NCBI GenBank assembly: GCA_964503965.1
Contig: CAZDCK010000001.1
Span: forward strand, 186,001 to 250,000
DNA length: 64,000 bases
DNA from: Eutrophocola sp964503965
Lineage (GTDB): Bacteria > Pseudomonadota > Gammaproteobacteria > Pseudomonadales > Pseudohongiellaceae
Direction of reading: 5' to 3'
A model generated the notes under the pieces. The model was not told the DNA's origin, searched no databases, and saw only the letters and a list, made by a program, of their open reading frames with translations. Within the stretch, counting starts at the first letter, position 1, and every line of letters starts with the position of its first letter. This document shows, piece after piece, positions 8,110 to 17,731 of this stretch. Both the position numbers and the translations under genes were made by a program.

Positions 8110-8889
8110 ATGGAAACCCTGACTCTTACTCTTGTACAGCCAGATCTGCAATGGCAACAGGCGGCGGAAAACAGGGAAATTCTCGGCACCCTGCTGAAAA
8201 ACCATGCCCAGGATACCGACCTTATTATCCTCCCTGAAATGTTCACCAGCGCCTTCACCATGGATGCTGGGGCCGTTGCTGAACCCTGGCCTGGTGAAAG
8301 TGTCGACTGGATGCTGGAAATTGCCGTTGCGTCGAACGCCGCAGTAACTGGCAGCATTGCTGTCACGGATGATAACAGGCGCTATAACCGCCTGGTTTTT
8401 GTATCTCCGGAGGGAGGCGTAGTCTATTACGACAAACGCCACCTGTTCAGAATGATGGGAGAACACAAACGCTACGCTGCTGGAGAAGAACGTGCAGTGT
8501 TAATATGGCGAGGATGGCGCATCCTGCCCCTGGTCTGCTACGACTTGCGCTTTCCGGTCTGGAGTCGCAACACATCGGAACTGGCCTATGACCTGCTTCT
8601 GTACGTGGCAAACTGGCCAGCGGCAAGAAACAATCACTGGCAAACCCTGCTTCAGGCCCGGGCCATAGAAAACCTGGCCTTTACTGTCGGCGTTAATCGC
8701 GTCGGAGAGGACGGTAACGGTATAGATTATGTGGGCCATAGTATGATCACCGACCCCGCCGGGGAAATTCTGCTGGACTGCAACAGTTCCGAGTGTGTCC
8801 AAACCCTGACACTGGATAAGTCCAGACTGGATGCCTGGCGCAGGGATTTTCCTGCACACATGGATGCCGATGGATTTGAGTTGCAGTGA
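8110..8889 (+). CDS. Carbon-nitrogen hydrolase, omega-amidase (YafV-like)
   Basis: Nitrilase-superfamily amidase of 259 residues. The Glu-Lys-Cys triad is visible: Glu in ILPEMFTSAF (about 42), Lys in YDKRHLF (about 107) and Cys in VCYDLRFPVW (about 141). The motifs and length fit the YafV/omega-amidase branch, which hydrolyses alpha-ketoglutaramate and related omega-amides formed when glutamine or methionine transaminates. It stands in the same direction as fghA, 62 bp downstream, and may be co-transcribed. The exact substrate is inferred from the branch only. Confidence 0.85.
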   Translation: METLTLTLVQPDLQWQQAAENREILGTLLKNHAQDTDLIILPEMFTSAFTMDAGAVAEPWPGESVDWMLEIAVASNAAVTGSIAVTDDNRRYNRLVFVSPEGGVVYYDKRHLFRMMGEHKRYAAGEERAVLIWRGWRILPLVCYDLRFPVWSRNTSELAYDLLLYVANWPAARNNHWQTLLQARAIENLAFTVGVNRVGEDGNGIDYVGHSMITDPAGEILLDCNSSECVQTLTLDKSRLDAWRRDFPAHMDADGFELQ

Positions 8890-9079
8890 ATGCTGACGGC
8901 CAGAAGATAATACCGCTCGGGAGTAGAACCTCAATAAACTGCCGGGATACAGCCGCTGGCCCTTGCCGACCTGCAAGGAAACCATCATGCTTCTCCCTTG
9001 TATCTTTTTATCGCCTCCATACCTGAATTGCTCGCCTTTCGGCCTTTATCTCCCCCCTGCCCCTCTGTAAAATCCCGCC

Positions 9080-9967
9080 ATGCCTCTCCCCCGCGCCTAC
9101 CTTATAGATTCCAGCATATATATTTTCCGTGCATGGTATGTCTATGATGATTCCATTACTGACAGTCAGGGTAATCCCAGCAATGCGGTGTTTGGCTTCT
9201 CTGATTTTCTCTACCAACTGATACGCCAGAAACAACCCAGTCACATTGCCTGTGCCTTTGATACATCCCAGAAAAACTCATATCGCAAGGAGTTGTTTCC
9301 GGAATATAAGGCAAACCGGGAGCCTGCCCCCGAGGAACTCAGGGTCCAGTTCAACCACTGCAGGAATTTTTGCCGGGCGGTCGGTATCCCTGAATTTGCC
9401 AGTGAACGCTATGAAGCCGATGACATCATAGGCTCCCTGGCCCAGCGCCTGCGCGACAGGGGTATGGCAGTAACCATAGTGAGCGCAGACAAGGACCTGG
9501 CCCAACTCGTGCTTGGAGAAGAAGACGCCTGGTGGGACTTTGCACGAGGTAATGTGCTTAATCACAGGGGAGTAGAAAAACATTTCGGCGTTCGCCCCCG
9601 GCAAATTGCCGATCTACTTGCCCTTATGGGAGACAAGATAGATAACATTCCAGGTATTCCTGGTGTCGGGGCAACAACCGCCTCCAGGCTGCTCCAGAAA
9701 TTCCCCTCAGTGGAGGAGGTCATCGAAAATATAGAGCATATTTCCACCATGAAATTCCGGGGCGCCACCCGAACCCAGGCCCTGGTCAATGCCCACAAGG
9801 AAATGCTACCGCTGAACAAATTGCTCACGACCGTCGTCACGGATATGGATTTCGATGAGGAACCTGACCTGAGCTGGCGAGGGATAGATGAGGCTGCATT
9901 TACCGAGCTCAGTGATCGGCTGGCTATCACTGGTGCCATGAAACAACGCTGGCTCGAACTGGATTAA
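9080..9967 (+). CDS. Stand-alone 5'-3' exonuclease (Pol I N-terminal domain type)
   Basis: FEN-type nuclease of 295 residues, equivalent to the 5' nuclease domain of DNA polymerase I without a polymerase. Metal-binding acidic residues are visible in LIDSSIYIFRAW (about 8-19), AFDTSQ (about 59), YEADDIIG (about 110-117) and SADKDLAQL (about 134-142). The helix-hairpin-helix arch GDKIDNIPGIPGVGATTA spans about 183-200. Its role is probably flap or RNA-primer removal, as for ExoIX/Xni in E. coli, although a catalytic site this complete suggests an active enzyme. The exporter gene follows after only 4 bp. Confidence 0.88.
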   Translation: MPLPRAYLIDSSIYIFRAWYVYDDSITDSQGNPSNAVFGFSDFLYQLIRQKQPSHIACAFDTSQKNSYRKELFPEYKANREPAPEELRVQFNHCRNFCRAVGIPEFASERYEADDIIGSLAQRLRDRGMAVTIVSADKDLAQLVLGEEDAWWDFARGNVLNHRGVEKHFGVRPRQIADLLALMGDKIDNIPGIPGVGATTASRLLQKFPSVEEVIENIEHISTMKFRGATRTQALVNAHKEMLPLNKLLTTVVTDMDFDEEPDLSWRGIDEAAFTELSDRLAITGAMKQRWLELD

Positions 9968-9971
9968 TCCA

Positions 9972-11198
9972 TTGGAGAACGAAGCGCATCCTCTGAAAGA
10001 CAAACTGCCTTTACCGCTCATGGCCGCGGTATCAGCATTACCTCCCCTGTCCATTGATATGTACCTGCCTGCCATGCCCCGAATGGCAGAGAGCCTGAAT
10101 ACGCAAATCAGCACCATTCAGAATTCTCTCAGTATATTCCTGGTTTCTTTCGGCCTCGGCATGCTGCTGTTCGGCCCCCTGTCAGACAAGTATGGCCGCA
10201 AACCTCTCGCCCTGTTCGGCCTGGCAGGTTTCTGCCTGACATCTTTCGCATTGGCATTGAGTCCTTCCGCTATACCCTTCCTGGTCTTCCGTTTTTTTCA
10301 GGGACTCCTTGGCAGTGCTGCAACCATAACCATTCCCGCCATGATCAGGGACTGCTTTGGGAAAGACACCGCCAGGGGGATGTCCACAGTCACCATGATC
10401 ATGTTGACAGCACCACTTGTCGCCCCCCTGATTGGATCCGTCCTCCTTGCTTTCAGTTCATGGCGGTCGATTTTTATTTTACTCGCAGTCTATGCCTTCG
10501 TGGTTTTTGTGCTGATACTCTGGAAGCTTCCGGAAACCCTTCCGCGCAAAGAGGATGAAAAAGAGGGTGAGAGTGAGAAAGAAAGCGGGCGCAATATTTT
10601 TGTACAGAATTACCTGACAATATTTTCGACGCCGAGTATTTACCCCTACCTGATGACGTTCCTTTTTTCATCAATGGCATTTTTCACCTACCTGACATCA
10701 GCCCCCTTTCTCTACATCACCTGGTTCAACCTGTCTGAAATCGCTTTCGGACTCCTGTTCACCACCACCGCTGCTTCACTCATTCTTGCCAACTACATTA
10801 ACGTGCGACATGTCTCCAGGCTTGGATCACAGAAAATGCTGAACCTTGGACTGACTGGCGGTTTAAGCGCTGCCATTGTCCTGGTCCTGGTAGTGTCTCT
10901 GGAATTGTCTTTTGGCTGGATGGCTGCCTGCTTTTTTATCATCATCGGCAGTCTCGGTATTATTTCAGTGAATGCAGAATCCCTGATACTTCTGGAATTC
11001 CCCAATCAGGCCAGTTCTGCTTCAGCGGTAGCACGCACCTTACGCTTCAGTACCGGTGCGCTGGTGGGTCCTCTCCTGGCCATAACCTATACCGGAACCC
11101 CTATGCCTATTGTTGTGCAAATAGCCTGTGCGATTATTGCCGCGCTGCTTATTCAGCTGTGGCTGCATTGCCTTTCCGGGGAAAAAACCGGGAAATAA
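9972..11198 (+). CDS. Bcr/CflA family multidrug efflux MFS transporter
   Basis: Major facilitator with 12 predicted membrane segments, 408 residues from a TTG start (ATG alternative at 10020 region would trim the first loop). The family signature SIDMYLPAMPRMAESL lies near 28-43, and the MFS loop 2-3 motif LFGPLSDKYGRKPL near 74-87. The central cytoplasmic loop has an unusually charged Lys/Glu-rich stretch (about 195-210). Members export drugs such as bicyclomycin or chloramphenicol, or sulfonamides, by proton antiport. It begins 4 bp after the exonuclease stop. Confidence 0.85.
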   Translation: MENEAHPLKDKLPLPLMAAVSALPPLSIDMYLPAMPRMAESLNTQISTIQNSLSIFLVSFGLGMLLFGPLSDKYGRKPLALFGLAGFCLTSFALALSPSAIPFLVFRFFQGLLGSAATITIPAMIRDCFGKDTARGMSTVTMIMLTAPLVAPLIGSVLLAFSSWRSIFILLAVYAFVVFVLILWKLPETLPRKEDEKEGESEKESGRNIFVQNYLTIFSTPSIYPYLMTFLFSSMAFFTYLTSAPFLYITWFNLSEIAFGLLFTTTAASLILANYINVRHVSRLGSQKMLNLGLTGGLSAAIVLVLVVSLELSFGWMAACFFIIIGSLGIISVNAESLILLEFPNQASSASAVARTLRFSTGALVGPLLAITYTGTPMPIVVQIACAIIAALLIQLWLHCLSGEKTGK

Positions 11199-11294
11199 CT
11201 ACTTTCCGGACATCGAGCCCGATTCCCGGGATTTTATTTCTGCCAGGTTTGGCATTACCATCTGACTGTTATTCCGGGGATATGGCTCTACGTC

Positions 11295-11822
11295 ATGAAA
11301 ATTTTCATCAAGTTGATGCTTCTTGCCCTAGTCATGAGCTATGCAAGTCTATTTATCATCAAAAAACCTGATGGCACTCTTATCAGAACCCTGGACAGTC
11401 TTGTTCCCTCATTTGATTTCACACCTGTGACCAACGCCATCAACGCCGCATTTGTACTACTGGAAGGATCAGGCGAAGAGGCAAAGTCCGGGATAGCGGT
11501 TTCAGGTATCACTGGACAAATCACCACCGCAACAACGATTTACAAATGGCGCGTTGAAAACGGAAACCTGCATTATACGGACTCACCACCAGCAGGCATG
11601 GCTTCAGAAACAGTGACACTCGATGCCCCGACCGTGATGAATCTGTATCCACAGCAAACCGGACAAACTGAAGAAACAGCAGCAATTGGTACAGAAGAAA
11701 ACCCCATTGTATTACCAGGAAGACTGGGTGAAATGCAGGATTCTCTCCAACAGGCCAGGGAAGTCTCGGACCAGTTCCAGCAAAAACTGAATGAACAGCA
11801 ACAAGTCCTGGAATCCCTTTAA
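11295..11822 (+). CDS. Exported DUF4124-containing protein
   Basis: Protein of 175 residues with an N-terminal hydrophobic signal or anchor (residues 3-20). The DUF4124 core IYKWRVENGNLHYTDSPP lies near residues 81-98; this short beta-fold domain is common in exported proteobacterial proteins of unknown function. The C-terminus (about 145-175) is Gln/Glu-rich and helical, probably a coiled coil. It is convergent with the symporter gene with 15 bp between stops. The function is unknown. Confidence 0.7.
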   Translation: MKIFIKLMLLALVMSYASLFIIKKPDGTLIRTLDSLVPSFDFTPVTNAINAAFVLLEGSGEEAKSGIAVSGITGQITTATTIYKWRVENGNLHYTDSPPAGMASETVTLDAPTVMNLYPQQTGQTEETAAIGTEENPIVLPGRLGEMQDSLQQAREVSDQFQQKLNEQQQVLESL

Positions 11823-11837
11823 TAAAAATAGGGGGGA

Positions 11838-13520
11838 TTAGTCGGGTTTGCCGGGCACGCGAATATCCAGAACCATGTCCTGAACAGCTTGAGGCGGCGG
11901 AGCAGTAAAGCGGCAAACAACAAGGGCGACTGCGAAATTGATACACATCCCCAACGTACCTATTCCTTCAGGTGATATGCCCAGCCACCAGGAATCTGCA
12001 TTGTCAGCGGCCGGATTAAGAAACTTGAAGTAGACGATATATACCGCTGTAAACGCAATTCCGGCGATCATTCCTGAAATAGCGCCTTCCCGGTTCATAC
12101 GAATCGAAAAGATACCCAACACAATGGCAGGAAAGAACGATGAGGCAGCAAGACCAAAGGCAAATGCTACTACCTGCGCGACGAATCCTGGCGGATTGAT
12201 ACCGAAATACCCGGCGATACAAACAGCAAAAAATATAGCGATACGAGCAAAAAGCAATTCCTGCTTTTCAGAAATCCCGGGCATCAGGTTACGTTTTAAC
12301 AGGTCGTGAGAAATCGATGTGGATATCACCAGTAACAACCCTGCTGCTGTAGACAAGGCTGCCGCCAGTCCACCGGCAGCGACCAGTGCAATTACCCAGT
12401 TGGGCAACTGGGCAATCTCCGGATTAGCCAGAACAATAATGTCACGATCAACACTGAGTTCATTAACCTCGGGATCAGCAACATACTGGATTAGCCCGTC
12501 CGAATTCTTGTCCTCAAAACTGATCAGATTGGTGTTTTCCCAGGTCCGGAACCAGCCGGGCATCTCAGCATAGGCTGCATTATTTACTGTATTGATGAGA
12601 TTAGTGCGTGCAAAAGCCGCAATCGCCGGTGCTGTGGTATACAAAATTGCTATGAACAACAAGGCATAGCCAGCTGATTTTCGGGCCGCCCTGACACTGG
12701 GCACTGTAAAGAAACGTATGATGACGTGGGGCAAACCCGCCGTACCCATGATCAGGGCACCAGTGATGAACAGCACATCTATTGTGCTCCTTACGCCTTC
12801 TGTATACGCTGAAAATCCAAGTTCTACATGCAGACCATCCAGCCTGTCCAGAAGGTATCCTCCTCCGTAGGATGGTTTGAGTTCGTCACCAAAGCCCAAT
12901 TGTGGGATAGCATTCCCGGTTAGCATGATGGAAATAAAAACTGCCGGTACCATGTAGGCAAAAATCAGGACGCAATACTGGGCTACCTGGGTGTAGGTTA
13001 TCCCCTTCATGCCACCGAGCACAGCGTAGAAGAAAACAATACCCATGCCTATCAGTACACCCAGATTGATATCCACTTCAAGAAAACGGGAAAATACGAC
13101 ACCGACCCCACGCATCTGCCCTGCAACATAGGTGAAGGAAACGAAAATGGCACATACCACTGCCACCATGCGGGCAAACTGGCTGTAATAACGATCCCCG
13201 ATAAAATCAGGAATAGTGAATTTACCAAAATCCCTGAGGTAGGGAGCAATCATCAGCGCCAGCAGCACATAGCCACCTGTCCATCCCATCAGGTAAACGG
13301 AGCCATCCCTACCCATGTATGAAACGATGCCTGCCATTGAGATAAAGGAAGCCGCCGACATCCAGTCCGCAGCTGTAGCCAGCCCATTTGCCAGCGGGGG
13401 TACGTGGGCATCAGCAATATAAAACTCTTTGGTAGACGTAGCACGGGACCAGATTGCAATCCCGATATAAAGGATGAAGCTCAGGCCAACACATAGATAG
13501 GTCAGGGTTTGCAGACTCAT
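11838..13520 (-). CDS. Sodium:solute symporter, large subunit (VC_2705 subfamily)
   Basis: SSS-family transporter of 560 residues with about 13 membrane segments, close to acetate permease ActP in the conserved ATAADWMSAASFISMAG (about 48-64) and GGLAAALSTAAGLLLV (about 381-396). A soluble insertion between about 312 and 370 is typical of the subfamily that is encoded with a DUF4212 small subunit, present here 68 bp upstream. Likely substrates are short-chain carboxylates such as acetate, taken up with Na+; the precise one cannot be read from sequence. Confidence 0.9.
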   Translation of the reverse strand: MSLQTLTYLCVGLSFILYIGIAIWSRATSTKEFYIADAHVPPLANGLATAADWMSAASFISMAGIVSYMGRDGSVYLMGWTGGYVLLALMIAPYLRDFGKFTIPDFIGDRYYSQFARMVAVVCAIFVSFTYVAGQMRGVGVVFSRFLEVDINLGVLIGMGIVFFYAVLGGMKGITYTQVAQYCVLIFAYMVPAVFISIMLTGNAIPQLGFGDELKPSYGGGYLLDRLDGLHVELGFSAYTEGVRSTIDVLFITGALIMGTAGLPHVIIRFFTVPSVRAARKSAGYALLFIAILYTTAPAIAAFARTNLINTVNNAAYAEMPGWFRTWENTNLISFEDKNSDGLIQYVADPEVNELSVDRDIIVLANPEIAQLPNWVIALVAAGGLAAALSTAAGLLLVISTSISHDLLKRNLMPGISEKQELLFARIAIFFAVCIAGYFGINPPGFVAQVVAFAFGLAASSFFPAIVLGIFSIRMNREGAISGMIAGIAFTAVYIVYFKFLNPAADNADSWWLGISPEGIGTLGMCINFAVALVVCRFTAPPPQAVQDMVLDIRVPGKPD

Positions 13521-13588
13521 AGCATGCTCGGTTTGATAATTATTATTTTAACCCGGACAGCCTGCTCACTTTATGAGGGGCTGACTGA

Positions 13589-13894
13589 TCACTCTTTGTT
13601 ACCTGAGGCAAGGGCATCCGCCTCTTCTTCGGCAAGAATATCTTTCTCGTCATGATGGTATTTGTGATCAAGGCCATCCATCAGTTTCAGGTAAACAAAA
13701 ATCAGTATCACATAGACATAGATGGAGCCCTGCTGGGCCATCCAGAAGCCAAGCTTGAAGCCACCGATTCGAATAGTGTCCAGTTGATCGACAAAAATCA
13801 CGGACAAAAGAAATGAAACGACAAACCAGATGCTCAGGAGCACAGTCAGGATACGAATATTTTCCTTCCAGTACTTGTTGTCTTCTTCGCGCAT
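13589..13894 (-). CDS. DUF4212 sodium/substrate symporter small subunit
   Basis: Protein of 101 residues with two membrane segments (about 13-35 and 49-71), flanked by charged ends. The motifs YWKENIRIL and GFWMAQQGSI are typical of DUF4212. The family is encoded immediately before an SSS symporter and is thought to be its accessory subunit. A GGAG ribosome site precedes the ATG. The gene is followed by the large subunit, in operon order small-large. Confidence 0.9.
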   Translation of the reverse strand: MREEDNKYWKENIRILTVLLSIWFVVSFLLSVIFVDQLDTIRIGGFKLGFWMAQQGSIYVYVILIFVYLKLMDGLDHKYHHDEKDILAEEEADALASGNKE

Positions 13895-13979
13895 GATTTC
13901 TCCAGCCTACGGCCTTGGCAATTATACTGACTTTCAATTTTCAGCAGGGTCTAAACAGCAATAGCCGAATTTCCCGACG

Positions 13980-15641
13980 TTATTCCCCCAGTTTCCAACC
14001 AGAGGTTATCGGATAACGCCGATCACGACCAAAGCCCTTTCTGCTTATCCTGACACCAACCGGGGCCTGGCGCCTTTTATATTCATTAAGGTCGACAAGT
14101 CTCAATACTCGCATAACTGTTTCTGCATCGAAACCTTTTTCAATAATGGCATGGGCACTCTGGTCTTCCTCTACGTAGAGCGCAAGAATCTGGTCAAGTA
14201 TCTCATAGGGTGGCAGGTTATCTTCATCAACCTGTCCAGGTGCAAGCTCGGCAGAGGGGGGACGCTCGATAATCCTGGCAGGAATCATTTCCTTTCCATT
14301 CAATGTATTGCGATAGCGAGATAGAGAATATACAAGGAGTTTAGGGACATCCTTGAGCACATCAAATCCTCCAGCCATATCACCATAGAGCGTGGAATAT
14401 CCGACAGCCATCTCGCTTTTATTACCGGTCGTCAGTACCAGGTATCCCTTTTTGTTGGAAATTGCCATTAGTAACACACCGCGGCACCGTGCCTGCAGAT
14501 TCTGTTCCGTCAGGTCGGTTTCTGTTCCTTCAAACTCATCCGCAAGGCTCTCCATGAAGCTCTCATAGCTATTCTCAATGGAAATTACCCGATAATTGAC
14601 ACCAAAATTATCGGCCTGCATGGCTGCATCCTCGACACTCATCTGCGATGTATATTTGAAAGGCATCATGACAGCATGCACACTGTCACTACCAAGGGCA
14701 TCCACGGCCAGAGCCAGTGTCAGGGCCGAATCAATTCCCCCTGAAAGACCGAGCACCACCCCTCTGAATCCGTTTTTCCTGACATAGTCATGCAATCCAA
14801 GGACAAGCACTTTATAGATCAGGGCTTCCCCTTCTTCTACATCAGCAACATCACTGTCATGAAGTATCACCTGCTGTCCATCATCGCTTGCCTCAACAGC
14901 AAGTGTTTTTTCCTCACAGGCAGGAGCCAATGCCTTCACGTTACCTTCAAGATCAATGGCCATGGACAAGCCGTCAAATACAAGCTCATCCTGCCCCCCT
15001 ACCTGGTTTACATAGATGATGGGCATTGATGCCTCGTGCTGTCTTTGCAACAAGGTAGCCTGGCGATCTGCAAGCTTGCCGGTATGAAAAGGGGAGCCAT
15101 TGATATTGATCATCAGCCGCGCTCCGGCTTGTGCTGCCTGAGCCATGGGGCCGCTTTGCCAGAGATCCTCGCAAATAGTAAATCCGGTTGGAATCCCCCT
15201 TATATCAAGCACACAGGCTGAATTACCTGCCTGAAAATAGCGCTTCTCATCAAAAACCTGATAATTGGGCAGGCACTGCTTGCGATAGGTCGCTACAACA
15301 TCACCACGATAAATAATAGCGAGCATGTTGTAGAGATGACCATCCACCCTTCCCGGGTAACCAACAACCAGGTGAGCCTCAAACTGCTTTTCGCGGATCT
15401 TTTGCAAGGCGGCCTCGATCCTGACATCCAGACTCTCACGCAGCAGCAGGTCCTCCGGTGGATAGGCCGTCAGAACAAGCTCAGGAAAGACAATAAGGTC
15501 AGCGCGCCCATCAGACAGGATGTTCTCAATAGTCTCGATCACAAGATCGGTGTTACCCGGTATATCCCCGACAAGGGGATTTACCTGGGCCATGACGATC
15601 CTGAGGGGGCCTTGTACGGAAGAATTTAGCGGGTCAGGCAA
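13980..15641 (-). CDS. nadE: Glutamine-dependent NAD+ synthetase
   Basis: Converts nicotinate adenine dinucleotide to NAD+ using glutamine. The N-terminal nitrilase-type glutaminase domain has Glu in VFPELVLTAYPPEDLL and Cys in TICEDLWQ; the C-terminal synthetase has the ATP pyrophosphatase loop LGLSGGIDSALTLALA. The frame extends to a TTG at 15695; I prefer the TTG at 15641, which has AGGA 8 bases upstream and gives 553 residues starting just before the first beta strand (LRIVMAQVNP). The only nearby ATG (15595) would remove that strand. No ATG-start solution fits well. Confidence 0.92.
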   Translation of the reverse strand: MPDPLNSSVQGPLRIVMAQVNPLVGDIPGNTDLVIETIENILSDGRADLIVFPELVLTAYPPEDLLLRESLDVRIEAALQKIREKQFEAHLVVGYPGRVDGHLYNMLAIIYRGDVVATYRKQCLPNYQVFDEKRYFQAGNSACVLDIRGIPTGFTICEDLWQSGPMAQAAQAGARLMININGSPFHTGKLADRQATLLQRQHEASMPIIYVNQVGGQDELVFDGLSMAIDLEGNVKALAPACEEKTLAVEASDDGQQVILHDSDVADVEEGEALIYKVLVLGLHDYVRKNGFRGVVLGLSGGIDSALTLALAVDALGSDSVHAVMMPFKYTSQMSVEDAAMQADNFGVNYRVISIENSYESFMESLADEFEGTETDLTEQNLQARCRGVLLMAISNKKGYLVLTTGNKSEMAVGYSTLYGDMAGGFDVLKDVPKLLVYSLSRYRNTLNGKEMIPARIIERPPSAELAPGQVDEDNLPPYEILDQILALYVEEDQSAHAIIEKGFDAETVMRVLRLVDLNEYKRRQAPVGVRISRKGFGRDRRYPITSGWKLGE

Positions 15642-15783
15642 ACTGGCATCCTGTAATAAGGGTGATTGGAGATGAACAGAACAACATACTGACAACTCAC
15701 GAAAGGGGCCTTTTCATGTCTATGGATATTGTAATACAGGTACGGTATTGTCTGTTCCGAAATCAATATTATAAAGACTTTTT

Positions 15784-16023
15784 ATGGGCTTGATCAGACT
15801 CATTATCCTCGTTCTTGTGGTTTGGATGCTCCTGCGCCTGTTCAGGAAATTCAAGGCCAGCCAGACTGTTAAAAATGGCAAAAAACAGCCCCTGGAGCAT
15901 AAAAACATGGTGCTCTGCCAGTATTGTTCCGTTCACGTGCCTGAAAATGAGGCAGTGCAACATGAACAGAACTGGTTCTGCAGTGACAAGCATCGTGACA
16001 AATACCTGTCACGAAAAGATTAG
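15784..16023 (+). CDS. PP0621 family protein
   Basis: Small protein of 79 residues: one N-terminal membrane helix (about 4-18), a basic linker, then a zinc-binding tail with CQYCSVHVP (about 45-53) and FCSDKHRDKYL (about 66-76), giving a CxxC...C..H set of ligands. In pseudomonads a gene of this family precedes pilS, as here (68 bp upstream of pilS). Its function is unknown; location suggests a link to pilus regulation but this is not shown. Confidence 0.85.
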   Translation: MGLIRLIILVLVVWMLLRLFRKFKASQTVKNGKKQPLEHKNMVLCQYCSVHVPENEAVQHEQNWFCSDKHRDKYLSRKD

Positions 16024-16091
16024 ACCAGCGTAATCCGGTTTTCCGTTCTTGAACTGAACGATCTCGCCAATCAGGAATTCAGCCCCACCCA

Positions 16092-17723
16092 ATGCCTAAA
16101 CTCACTGACACACTGACAAAAGAGTTTGACGATATCGGGCACCAGCAAAACCAGAAGGTGTTTGATGTCTACAATGTCTACAGGGTGGTACTGGCGTTTA
16201 TTCTGCTGATCAGCTTCTACTTCAAGCCAATCACTTCTTCCCTGGGCAGTATTGATCCGGAACTTTTCCTGCAGGCCACATTGGTCTATACCGTCTTCAG
16301 CTTTATTGTGTTGTTTCGTGTTTTTCTGCCAAGCAACAGGACTCTGGAAGTATCACAATTCATCAGTGTGATCCTGGTGGATATCATTTTCCTGGTATTG
16401 ATCAGCTATACCTGCGGCGGAGTCAGTAGCGGCATGGCCAACCTGCTTATTGTCCCGGTTGCCTCCGGCAGCCTGATATTTCGTTCGAGGCTGAGTACGT
16501 TTTTCGCCGCTGTAGGTGCGATTCTTGCCATCTACAGTGAGCTATACCTGTATCTTGTCATTGATGAAGGAATCGTCTTTTTTGTCCAGGCAGGACTATT
16601 GGGTCTTACCCTGTTTGCGGTTTCCACCTCGCTTCAATACCTGGGGGTACGCATAAGGCAGAATGAATTACTCACCCGCAGGCAGGCGGAAAACATCCAG
16701 TCCCTGCAGGAAATGAATGACCAGATTATTCGTCGTATGCATAACGGAATTCTCGTCGTAAACAGGTCCGGGGACATCCTGGTTCTCAACGATGCCGCCA
16801 AAAGTTTTCTGTATGGACAAGTCAAGGATCACAATGAAGTAGCCCTGCCTGATATCCTTGTTAATCAGCTAACAGCATGGCAGCAGGATAATCATTACAA
16901 GGCAGAACCTTTCAGGCTTAATGATTCCGCCAGGGACCTTCAGGCCAGTTTTACCTATCTCAACCCGGGTTCATCTCCGGATCCGAATATCCTGATTTTT
17001 ATAGAAGACTATTCCCTGCTTACCAGCAGGGCCCAGCAAATGAAACTGATGTCCCTGGGACGTCTCACCGCCAGTATTGCCCATGAAGTGCGTAATCCTC
17101 TCGGGGCTATTTCCCACGCCAGTCAACTGCTTAGTGAGTCGGACCAAATTGCCGCCAATGACCAGAGACTTCTTGAAATCATCGGCACCCATTCCGATCG
17201 GATTAACCGTATTATTGAAAACATTCTGGATCTGTCCCGCAACAAACCGGATCAGTTTGATGAACTCAATCTGAGTGAATGGCTCCCTCAATTCATCTCA
17301 AAATTCACCAGTTCTTCAAGTGATACTGTTGATATCCAGTGGCAGGTTGATCCCAGTGGCCTGACGGTCAAATTCAGTGCTGGACAGCTTGAACAGGTGA
17401 TGACCAACCTGTGTGAGAATGGCCTTCGCTACAGCTTGAAAAACACCGGCAATGCGCATATTGCGATAGAAGTGGATATCAATCCGGAAAATGGCAATCC
17501 CAGGCTGTGCCTGCTTGATGATGGCAAGGGAATACCAGAGGAACTCATGGAGCAGATTTTCGAGCCCTTTTTTACCACAGAACAGTCAGGCACCGGTCTT
17601 GGCCTGTTTATCTGCCGTGAAATATGCGACGCTAATTATGCCAGCTTGTCCTACCAGCCTGACTACAGGAACAAGAGTACGTTTATTATCAGTTTCACAA
17701 GCCCGCAAGGGTATATGACGTAG
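16092..17723 (+). CDS. pilS: Type IV pilus sensor histidine kinase PilS
   Basis: Membrane sensor kinase of 543 residues. The N-terminal 190 residues form about six membrane segments, as in Pseudomonas PilS, which senses membrane PilA levels. A PAS-like region (about 205-310) follows, then the phosphoacceptor H-box ASIAHEVRNPLGAISHASQL (about 330-349), the N-box NLCENGLRYS (about 438) and the ATP-lid glycine motifs DDGKGIPE and GTGLGLF (about 478 and 502). It lies 8 bp before pilR. Confidence 0.93.
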   Translation: MPKLTDTLTKEFDDIGHQQNQKVFDVYNVYRVVLAFILLISFYFKPITSSLGSIDPELFLQATLVYTVFSFIVLFRVFLPSNRTLEVSQFISVILVDIIFLVLISYTCGGVSSGMANLLIVPVASGSLIFRSRLSTFFAAVGAILAIYSELYLYLVIDEGIVFFVQAGLLGLTLFAVSTSLQYLGVRIRQNELLTRRQAENIQSLQEMNDQIIRRMHNGILVVNRSGDILVLNDAAKSFLYGQVKDHNEVALPDILVNQLTAWQQDNHYKAEPFRLNDSARDLQASFTYLNPGSSPDPNILIFIEDYSLLTSRAQQMKLMSLGRLTASIAHEVRNPLGAISHASQLLSESDQIAANDQRLLEIIGTHSDRINRIIENILDLSRNKPDQFDELNLSEWLPQFISKFTSSSSDTVDIQWQVDPSGLTVKFSAGQLEQVMTNLCENGLRYSLKNTGNAHIAIEVDINPENGNPRLCLLDDGKGIPEELMEQIFEPFFTTEQSGTGLGLFICREICDANYASLSYQPDYRNKSTFIISFTSPQGYMT

Positions 17724-17731
17724 TAACACGC